DNA of 64,000 bases from Antennarius striatus (taxonomy: Eukaryota; Chordata; Actinopteri; Lophiiformes; Antennariidae), in contig NC_090784.1 of the NCBI RefSeq assembly GCF_040054535.1, positions 18,357,001 to 18,421,000 of the forward strand, read 5' to 3'. A program made the translations under genes and the position numbers. Of this stretch, positions 55,561-64,000 are shown one piece after another. The notes under the pieces were generated by a model that had not been told where the DNA came from, ran no database searches, and worked only from the letters and a program-made list of their open reading frames with translations. Numbering within the stretch: the stretch's first letter is position 1; each line of letters starts with the position of its first letter.

Positions 55561-55708
55561 TCGACGTGAACGCGTGGTTCCGCGAGTGAATGATCCTGCC
55601 CCCCTCCCATCCCCTCTTCCCGCCTCCCCACCGTCCACAGAAGCCTGAGGTTTGCATAAAAGCCCGCAGTCACCGCTCTGGACTCATACAGAAGGCTCAA
55701 GCTTCCAC
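55561..55708 (+). promoter_or_regulatory. apoeb: apoEb promoter and untranslated first exon
   Basis: A C-rich block (55598-55640, Sp/KLF type) is followed by the TATA-like GCATAAAAG (55654-55662). A start near 55685 and a GTGAGT donor after 55708 define a short noncoding exon spliced to the acceptor before 55966, 17 bases upstream of the ATG. Confidence 0.6.
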
Positions 55709-55982
55709 GTGAGTGACGGGAGCGCGCAGATAGATTTCTCTCTGTTAGAAACGGGCGCGTCTGTGCGCGTCCGTTTATTTTACTTGACTTCTTTTTTCCA
55801 ATTAAATTTATTTATACTCTATTTATACTCTGTAACCAGCTTTTTCAATATGTTTTCTATTTAATTTTCTATCTTTCAAATTGATTTCCGTTTTTTAACT
55901 TGAAGAAGCTGTTACAATATCTGAAGTATTCAAATGTAAGTGACCTTTCTTTCTTAAATCCTCAGGTGTATCTGTGATAATC

Positions 55983-57131
55983 ATGAAGGCCGTAGTTCTG
56001 CTCGTTGCTCTGGCAGTCATCACTGGTAAGTGTGCGCTCGATCTTTAAATGATCTTTTTTTTTTTCTTTCCTGGAATGCTTTTTGTGTGTTTAACAATGT
56101 TTTTCCACATGTGTCCACCAACAGGCTGTAATGCCCGTGTTGTCAGCCAGTCTAATGTCAACCCCGACAACTGGGAGAACACCGTCAATCGTTTCTGGGA
56201 GTACATCGCTAATCTCAACAGACAAGGTGATGGAGTCATGCAGAGCCTCAAGGCCTCTCACCTCAGCAGGGAGCTTGAGTAAGTATTCTTGAATTTTCCC
56301 TTCGTTTTCAAGATATTTGCCTTCCTTAATTTCTCTTTACACTCTCCCTCTTACTTATGTCCTCTTACTTATGCCTAATATATTATCCCTAATATTATCT
56401 GTTCCCAGTACTCTGATTACTGACACCATGGCAGAGCTGGCAGCATACAGAGATGACATCCAGACCAAGCTCAGGCCCTACACTGATGGCACCACCGGCC
56501 AGATGTCTCAGGACCTGCAGCTCCTGGCCAACAGACTCAACAAAGACATGCTGGATGCCAAGGAACGCAGCATCGAGTACCTGAATGAGGTCAAGACCAT
56601 GATGACACAGAACACCGGTGAAGTACACGATCGCATCAGCACCTATTCCACCAAGCTGAGGAAACGTCTGAACAAAGACACCGAAGAGATTCGCAAGTAA
56701 GCAGGGTGGAGATTTACATACTTACATTGTTTTTTTTCTTTGTTTTTTTTAAACATTTTCATACACTATAATGTCCTTTTTTATTCTCAAGCACTGTGAC
56801 CACCTACCTGGATGAGATCCAGTCCCGTGCAACCCAGAACCTGGAGGCAGCAAAGGAGCACATCGAGCCCTACGTTGAAGAGGCCAGGGACACCACCATG
56901 AAGAAGTTAAGCGACCTCTCCACCATGCTGAAGGGCCAGACCGAGGGTCTGGGCCAGCAGCTGGAGACCCAGGCCGAGGGACTCAAGACCCAGTTGGAGG
57001 CCACTGCCGAAGAACTGCGCGTTTCTCTGGAAGGTAAATTCCAGGAGCTGTCTGAGATCCTCACTCCTTTGGCCACCCAGATCCGTGAGAAGTTTGAAGA
57101 CATGGTGGAAAAGGTCAAAATCACTGAATAA
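55983..57131 (+). CDS. apoeb: Apolipoprotein Eb
   Basis: Secreted lipoprotein ligand for LDL-receptor-family uptake. Coding exons are 55983-56025, 56125-56278, 56409-56696 and 56792-57131 (phases 1, 2, 2), 274 aa. Residues 1-18 (MKAVVLLVALAVITGCNA) are the signal peptide. NWENTVNRFWEYIANLN and SHLSRELDTLITDTMAEL match the N-terminal helices of fish apoE. LRKRLNKDTEEIR (about 149-161) aligns with the basic receptor/heparin-binding helix of mammalian apoE (LRKRLLRD). Amphipathic repeats follow (IEPYVEEARD, LGQQLETQAEGLKTQLEATA) to the C-terminus EDMVEKVKITE. Four-exon structure with a noncoding first exon equals mammalian APOE plus one extra intron. It lies head-to-head with apoa4 and upstream of apoC-I. 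Confidence 0.95.
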
Positions 57132-57698
57132 AAAGAGACTCATATGGTTGGTAAAAAGAAAGAGCGAAAATGATATTTTCATATAGCTGATCCACTGTTC
57201 TGAGGGGGTCAATAAGGAGAATATGGTGTGTCTTCAACAGAACAATCAGCCAATTTGGTTTATTCCTTCTAAGTAGTCACCCTTTCTTCTCTTATTCATT
57301 TCCTTCACTGAGCACAATCACCCCAGTTGCCTTTAAAACACAACCAGGAGAGAGTTTTGTAACATGCTTTGCTTTTTTTTACTTAACATTTTTGTCTCAA
57401 CTCTCCTCCGTCTTTGGTTGTACATATAAATGTAAAGTCTGGTATGCAGGGGTCAGCCTATGTCATGTCTAATCACACCACGCAAATAGCTGTCATTTCA
57501 ATAAATGCACTGAATTTTTCTAGAGGTGATATTGAACGATTTAGCATGCCTTCCATATCGTCTGCATTGCTGTTGACAGTGAGTGTATTGCACCTGACTG
57601 TTTTTCATTCTGAATATAGCATGTGCTTTGTGTATCACTTGTCCTATACCCAACGTGCTGCTCACTGTAAATGCGCTGAGGCTGAACAGTGCTGAGAG

Positions 57699-57704
57699 AA
57701 TAAA
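57699..57704 (+). terminator. apoeb: apoEb poly(A) signal
   Basis: AATAAA 568 bases after the stop. An AATAAA overlapping the stop codon (57127-57132) is too early to be the main signal. Confidence 0.5.
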
Positions 57705-60592
57705 GAACCAAGAAAAGAAACCCTGTTTCCGCTCCTTGTGTCCATCAATCAAACATTTGATGAGCTTGGTGTTGTTACTGATTAAATGTCTTACCAAAAC
57801 TATTACTGATCCAGTTAATCATTTTTAAAAATAATGATCAACATTAAGTATGCAACATTTCCTTGTATGTCTGATAGTCTACTGGCTTTATTATGAGGAT
57901 GGACAACCTCCAATAAATCTTGAAATCATCTAACAGTTGCAGCTATTGCATAAGACTGTAGTGATTAGTTAGATAAGGAATCTTAACATTAATGGCTATA
58001 CAATACTTCCCCAACCACCCATGGACGCGAACGCCAAACTCCCAGTGTTTTTCATTTCACCAACAAAATCTTTGCCCTTCACACATTTGTTTTCTTCATG
58101 ATGCCACTCCTCCCCCCTTCCCTGCCCATAACCTTTCCTTTGCCCACACTTTTTCTAGTCCAGACTTGTTGATGTCTATTCCCACATTCCTTTCTCTTGA
58201 TCCAAGCAGACATTTGGGAACATGTTGTGCCCCTGATTAAGTTCTCTTTCAAAGTGACACATTTCTACCTTTATCTCCAGTCAGCCCATATCAAATAGGT
58301 ATCAGTGCATCTTTGTACAGATATGTCAATTAGATATTCATGCATTGCACAATTCAGGCATCAGCCCTCATGCACGTGTGTCCTGTTTGCCGTACTATAA
58401 GATAAGATGCATATCTTGAGATGTCTCTGTCCGGCCGTTCTTTGTTGCCTCCTCAGGATTCCTCTCTCTCATTTTCTTTTATAATATGTGATTTACAAAT
58501 TCCCTAAAACTCTTTCAGCATGTGTTCTTCTAAATAATATTTTAATCAGATATTTTCTAAAACTATTGAGAAACACATTTACCCCAAAAGACATGCCCTT
58601 ACCCTGGAGTTGATTCAGTTACACTAGATGCAAAGTTCAGAAGGAGTTTGAACCTACAGCACATCTGGACCCACCAAGTGGGGAAAAGATGCGACTGATG
58701 ATTATCCTGAACTCCTCTCACCCAATCTTCAAATAGAAAAAAAGCTGAAGTTAAACTCAGCAGGATGTTCCCTTTGAAATGCTGAGCGGAGGCCAGTAGA
58801 GGACACCATTTGTCCCTCGTTCATCTCCCCTGACCCCCTCCGTTTGAACCCATGCTCCACAAAGATACAGCTGTGCTTTCTTTGTTGGGAGATTAAGTAG
58901 AGTACATGTGGCCAATGGGTGAAAAACAAATTGAAGAAGTGAATGCGTGTTTTCTCAGACTTGTTGAACTGCCTGTACAATGATCATATAAAAAGCACTT
59001 GAAATTAAGACAAAAGTCCACTTGAACCAAATACTAAATAAAAATGGTAGACTGTCGAACTGCTGCAAAATGTCCCAATAATGATTTTGAATTGTTTTGT
59101 CAGTGTTGTCTCTTGCTTTAGGATATGTACCACAGATGTCTCTAGGGAACGTCTAGAAAGCAGAAGTGTGACCGAAGTTCAAATTAGTTGCCTTTACGTT
59201 TTCACAGTATAGAAGAAGAAGAAAAGAAACAGAAACGTAAAATCTCAGAATCAACCTCTTCATTGGTTGGTTCATCATTATGACATACCTGACCTGAAAG
59301 TCAATTATTTGAATGTGTGGGCTGTTTTTTTCTGTGCAAAACAAAGTCAAAGCGTGTTCCAGCAAAAACATGTTTATCTTCTCCCTCTGTGTGAGAGGTT
59401 TTCTGCCGTAAAGTAAGTGAGTGACTAACACTATGATTATGTCTTCTGTGATGTCAAGAACCAGTATTTAGTAATTCCCTGAGTGAAACTGTGGTTCGGA
59501 GTAGTCATGGGTAGTTTAAAAACAAGAAAACCACAAGTATCCTTCTTGATCAGCACTTCTGACTGCTCCTATCGTCAATGATCAGAGCAATGACTGCCAA
59601 CAAACAATGCTAGCAAACTAGCAGGTGCTAGCTCACCAGTGACTGCTAGTTACCCCTCTGCAAACACCCCTCAAAGCTGACACAAAAACAATCACCACAG
59701 GGACACTTGGCCTCGTACCAAATCAGCTTTTTTATAAGCCTGTTATTGCAAATTGGGAGCATACAAGGCATGCACTTTCCCCTTCCCTGCCTCCTACAGT
59801 TACTCAAGAGGAGCATATACACGCAAGTGCAAGCTCATACATTAATCCACCGATCACTTTGTCACAAAAGAAATGAAGATTTAGTCTTTTAAAGGTAATG
59901 TGTGACTGCTGAGGCATGTGAAGGCTCATTTAACTCAGTTGTAGATTATTCATCATGGAAATCACACCTTATGGGAGCCATGAGCAACAATGGGCATTTG
60001 GCCCTTTGCAGCAGACTGTTTGGTGTGAAAATAGATTTGTTAAGCCGTAACAAAGCCTCCAAATGGTCAGACACAGACTTCCTGGCTCTAACACTGCAAC
60101 AAAAGGTTACTGCAGTTCAGCCAACAGCCGTCTCTCTCGTGCTAACTTACAAAGGACCACTTAGGGCTTTGTCTCACTCACTTCCCTATTAAGAAAGGGA
60201 AGGTCTGGACAACACAGACATCAAATGGAGCAATAAAATGGAAAAAATACAAAGAACATCCCAGAAAAACCATCTGTTTATCAGTCCGTGACTTCTGCCC
60301 CATAAATAATAAACACAACAACATTTAGAACACAAGATTTCATCAATGTTTGATCATTCAGTTGTATGATATGCAAATTAAGCATGTGGTAGTGGTGGAA
60401 TATATATTTTTATTTGCTGCACTTGAGGAAAGATTTATGGTACTTATAATTTACTTGATCTTATACAACATTAATGCATTGATTTTTATTTCATTCATCA
60501 ATAATAATGAACTAATAATGTAACTGAATGCAGCACGGACCTCTTGAATATTTTTACATCAGAAATTAAGAAATCAACTGATCAGAATATTG

Positions 60593-60628
60593 GCAATCTA
60601 TACCACATAGGCAATCTATACCACATAG
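60593..60628. repeat. Tandem duplication of an 18-base unit
   Basis: GGCAATCTATACCACATA occurs twice in a row. Confidence 0.85.
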
Positions 60629-60894
60629 GATATAGATATGGACGATATGTCAAATCTGATCCTGACACAGCCCAATTACTTGATATGAAAATCTTTATAA
60701 CCAATAAACTTCAGATTGATAGAGAGTCCATGTTTGGCCACTAGGTCAAAGGAGCCTCCAAATAGCTCAGCTCAATTGATTATAATGCAATCAGCTCTGC
60801 ACTATGGTCCCTCCACATAACACCTCACATAACAGTTCACCTTATCAGTCAACATAGATGTTACTGAGGCAAAAACTTTTTTTAAGGTATGGTG

Positions 60895-61141
<247 letters not shown>

Positions 61142-61681
61142 TATATATGAATAATTTATGCCATATAACTGGGTTTTTCATCAGCATATTAAATTTGGTT
61201 TAGTCCTAAGCAGTTTTATTCCTATATTGCCAGCCACTACTGTTTATTTTCATGATGGTTTAATCTGCCTTGATTATTTCTTCATCAGTTAATTCATTAT
61301 GATTACAAGGGAAAATAATTTTAAGATAAATTAATAAGGCTGAGTTAAAAGAAAAAGCAGAAAATGTTGACATTTTAAAAGCTAGAGAAAATATTTGCTA
61401 ATTAATCCGTTCATTGACAAATTGCTTTGTATTCTATTCATTAATTTATCTCGAAGCATGCACACGCTGCAAAACTCTTTGAATGCAAAAATGTTGATGT
61501 GTGAAGCAAAATGTTCAAGGATTTCTATTTAAACAAACACATACATTGTGGGGGGTTTTCTTTTCTTTTTTTTGCAGCGGTGTCAGTTATATCATCAGTG
61601 GTATGTTTGCTGCATGTCTATCAAAATCAGAACATTTTTGTGCAATCACTGCCAATAAAGAGGGCACTGACAAAAGGTCAC

Positions 61682-61809
61682 CACGTGTACATGCTGACTG
61701 AAGTTTGGTAGTTTGCATCACCCTCACTGGAACGAGCAGGCTTATAAGGAGGGATCAGTGTCAGCGCTCTAACACACTCAATTGCTTTCTTCCTTCAGAC
61801 GGAAAACAG
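61682..61809 (+). promoter_or_regulatory. apoc1: apoC-I promoter and untranslated first exon
   Basis: CACGTG E-box (61682-61687) abuts AGGTCA (61675-61680). TATAAGG at 61743-61749 predicts a start near 61773. The noncoding exon ends AAACAG at 61809 before a GTATGT donor and joins an acceptor so that the coding exon begins at 62524. Confidence 0.6.
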
Positions 61810-61889
61810 GTATGTTTAAGATTTCCTTTACAACAGCATTTGATCTGACTATTCAATAATTGTAACCCTTTTCATTGCACCCACCCAAC

Positions 61890-62190
61890 ACAGAAACAGC
61901 TTCTTACCTCAGTCTGTCACTCTGATGAACTCATCAAGAGCATCATGGACTGTAACTTTGTAACATAAAATTGTAGAATAACCCCCATGCATAGTTCTTG
62001 CACTTTCCAATTTTTACTACTACTAATACAACATGAACTACCTCATTGGACTTCTGTTATTTCTAAAGTGTACTGCTTACTGCGCATGTTATCTTTTGTC
62101 TTTTTGTCTTTATTCCATTTGTCGTTAACACCCTGTACTTTGTGAGCAAAGTTTAACCATAGTGAAATTCCCTGATTCTTATTCTGATAG
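61890..62190 (+). mobile_element. Probable LINE 3' UTR remnant in apoC-I intron 1
   Basis: The run from 'cttgcactttccaatttttactac' through 'actgcttactgcgc' and 'ttgtctttattcc' to 'gtgaaattccctgattcttattctgat' resembles the 3' UTR and tail common to fish LINEs. No coding part is present. Identification is by recognition only. Confidence 0.4.
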
Positions 62191-62536
62191 TATAATAGTA
62201 TTTATTAGGCTTCCATCTTATCCTAGGAAAACTGAAACTTAAGACTTGACAGCAATTTTTTAAAGTCCTTAAGAACTGCATTGGTTCAAATGTAATCTTT
62301 TAGCTTCTGAATATGTGGACTAATGGTTATACATTTATAATGTGGTTACAAAGATAGTCTGATTTAAATATTTCACCTGTTAATTATTTATTTGTTTAGT
62401 AAGAAACAGCTTGGCACTAAAGACAACTACCCAGTCGCCATGTTCCTGACATGCTGGGGCCTTTTTGTTGATGTCATGTCATGCAAGTAAACAGCAGTTT
62501 ATCTCTGTCCCTTCTCTTCAAAGAGTCACAGCCAAG

Positions 62537-62973
62537 ATGAGACTGTACCTTGCAGTTGCCGTGTTGATGCTGGCTTTTGTTGCATATGCAGGTAGACCCT
62601 TAACACTGGTGTCATCCTTTAAAAAACCCCAAAAACTGTTATCCATCTTAATAACTCTGTTTCCTTCCCATCCACAGCGGCTGAGGAAGAACAGACCTTT
62701 ATGGAGAGGCTAACTAACTTCCGCCAGAGGGCAGTTGAGCTTGGTCAAAATGCATATGCCAGGAGCGTAGAGTCGCTTCAACAACTGGCCAACAGTGAAT
62801 TTGTGACCAAATCAAAGTAAGCAGAAAGTAGCATGTAGGAAACACTCACAGATCACACTGATAATAGTGTGCACATTTTGACCCCTTGCTGTTTTTGCTC
62901 TCTTCTCCCCAGAAGCTATATTCAGAACACGATGGATACAATTGTGGAGAGAGTCAAAGGTTCTTCCAGCTAG
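62537..62973 (+). CDS. apoc1: Apolipoprotein C-I
   Basis: Small secreted apolipoprotein of VLDL and HDL that modulates lipid-transfer proteins and remnant uptake. Coding exons are 62537-62591, 62678-62816 and 62913-62973 (phases 1 and 2), 84 aa, close to the 83 aa of human APOC1. Residues 1-18 (MRLYLAVAVLMLAFVAYA) are a signal peptide. The mature protein has one long amphipathic region: EEEQTFMERLTNFRQRAVEL and ESLQQLANSEFVTKSKSYIQ, ending DTIVERVKGSSS. The start is the ATG beginning the hydrophobic signal; an in-frame ATG at 62465 lies in the intron. Size, single-helix architecture and location just after apoE support apoC-I over apoC-II. Confidence 0.88.
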
Positions 62974-63171
62974 ACAACCGTCTGTGTCTCCAGCCCCCAG
63001 CAGCCCCTTTGGCCTCACCTTTGACAATTCACTGTCACCCAGAATGCTGATATGTCACATGGTACATTGATCTGCTGACCAGACAATATTGTTTTACTGC
63101 ATTGCTAAAGAAAGATGTTTTTATGTATGTATAATTTGAATGTAATCTGTAGGTTGAAGACATAAAACTAT

Positions 63172-63177
63172 AATAAA
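63172..63177 (+). terminator. apoc1: apoC-I poly(A) signal
   Basis: AATAAA 199 bases after the stop. Confidence 0.65.
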
Positions 63178-64000
63178 AATATTTTATAAAAATCCTGTGC
63201 AAGCATCACTGTTTCGCAGTATATAAAAAAACCAGACTAGCCCGGATTAAACTGTCAAAATCAAGTTTCACTGTTATTATAGTGAGAACCAAACTGAAAT
63301 ATTCAATTTTTCATGGGCTCTAATGCAGCACAGTGAGATAAAGGTGAGTGAAAGGTACAGAAAAATATTTTTAAAAATGTCATAAACAATAAAGTGAGAA
63401 AGTTTTAAGATGTATTGAACCAACAATGAGGAAACTCTTTTTTTCACTCCGGTATATTACACATATACAGGCTGGAACACAGACACTCCCAACCACACAA
63501 AGGGTCCGTAGACATGCAGATGTGCGGAAAGATGGTGGAACGATGAGCACTGGGAGCAATTGGGGGTTTAGTGCCTTGCTCACGGGTGCCTTGGCAGTGC
63601 CTGGCACCTCTTCAGCCACTCTTAATGTTGTGGTTCAGGCTGGTCTTAAACTGGTTACTCCCAAGTCAAGTCCCTGTGGACACAGCTACCCCATAAGTAA
63701 AGGAATAGAAAAAAAGAAAGAAAAGTAACTAGAAAAATGGATTTTGGTTTCAATCAGGCAGGAAGATCCAGGACCAGCACTCATCTCAGAGAAAAGAAGT
63801 GTTTGATCCAAGGATGTTTTACAGATCCTGTGAGAACCACAATTAATATCCATTCAATCATTTAAATGCATGCTTTACATAATGCAGATCTATGAAGTCT
63901 GCAAAGCTTAAAAACATTTGAGGAAAATACTGCATTAGGGATTTTGTCAAAGATATTCAAGTTTCGGTTATTAAGACACTGGATTTATTGCACGCTGGGT
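63178..64000. other. apoC-I 3' flank
   Basis: Apart from the SINE copy, AT-rich DNA with nothing recognised up to the window edge. The next gene of the cluster (apoC-II/apoC-IV in other vertebrates) is not reached. Confidence 0.6.
63430..63705 (-). mobile_element. SINE family B, second copy
   Basis: Minus orientation. Plus-strand 'gcactgggagcaattgggggtttagtgccttgctcacgggtgccttggcagtgcc' and 'aagtcaagtccctgtggacacagctacccc' match the same family as 34888-35238. On the minus strand the right end gives a tRNA-like head (GGGGTAGCTGTGTCCACAGG). Confidence 0.6.

Noticed and set aside
59902-60192. 96-codon frame between apoEb and apoC-I
   Set aside because: Considered as another apolipoprotein, but it lacks a signal peptide and amphipathic 11/22-mers.

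Overview
This window is vertebrate nuclear DNA, almost certainly from a ray-finned (teleost) fish. The genes are split by GT-AG introns, the intergenic DNA is AT-rich with very long CA/GT and AT microsatellites, and there are fish-type tRNA-derived SINEs and RTE-type LINEs. The proteins match teleost apoEb, apoA-IV, apoC-I, Tomm40, Bcl3 and Cbl-c. There are no operons, CRISPR arrays, tRNA or rRNA genes.

Layout, left to right. 1-741 (+): last three exons of a trypsin-family serine protease whose 5' part lies outside the window. 3291-10728 (-): cblc, eight coding exons giving a four-helix/EF-hand/SH2 TKB region, linker and C3HC4 RING; its extreme 3' end is unresolved. 10729-17117: gene-free, microsatellite-rich gap between the divergent cblc and bcl3. 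17118-33585 (+): bcl3, nine exons, 486 aa, seven ankyrin repeats, with two introns of about 6 kb. 36592-42472 (+): tomm40, eight coding exons, 341 aa, plus a probable upstream noncoding exon. 47928-48952 (-): apoa4, three coding exons, 255 aa. 51384-51590 (+): an apoA-IV-like pseudogene fragment. 55983-57131 (+): apoEb, four coding exons, 274 aa. 62537-62973 (+): apoC-I, three coding exons, 84 aa. Every multi-exon model was checked by hand for GT/AG borders and phase continuity, and each complete coding sequence sums to a whole number of codons (cblc only through its eighth exon, because its end is unresolved).

The gene set cblc - bcl3 - tomm40 - apoE - apoC1 is the fish counterpart of the human 19q13.3 block (BCL3, CBLC, BCAM, NECTIN2, TOMM40, APOE, APOC1). 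BCAM and NECTIN2 homologues are absent from the interval here, and an apoA-IV gene sits beside apoE. The genes do not form one pathway. apoa4, apoEb and apoC-I encode exchangeable lipoprotein surface proteins, tomm40 the mitochondrial import pore, bcl3 a nuclear NF-kB cofactor and cblc a tyrosine-kinase-directed ubiquitin ligase.

No wholly new system was found. The best second-look items are: a STAT plus canonical kB motif cluster in a bcl3 intron; the inverted apoA-IV relic between apoa4 and apoEb; an internally deleted RTE element with a near-perfect 21-bp target duplication; a DR1/HNF4-like site just upstream of the apoa4 TATA box; and a 23-bp unique sequence shared by two microsatellite loci 55 kb apart. 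All statements come from reading the sequence; no database search was run.
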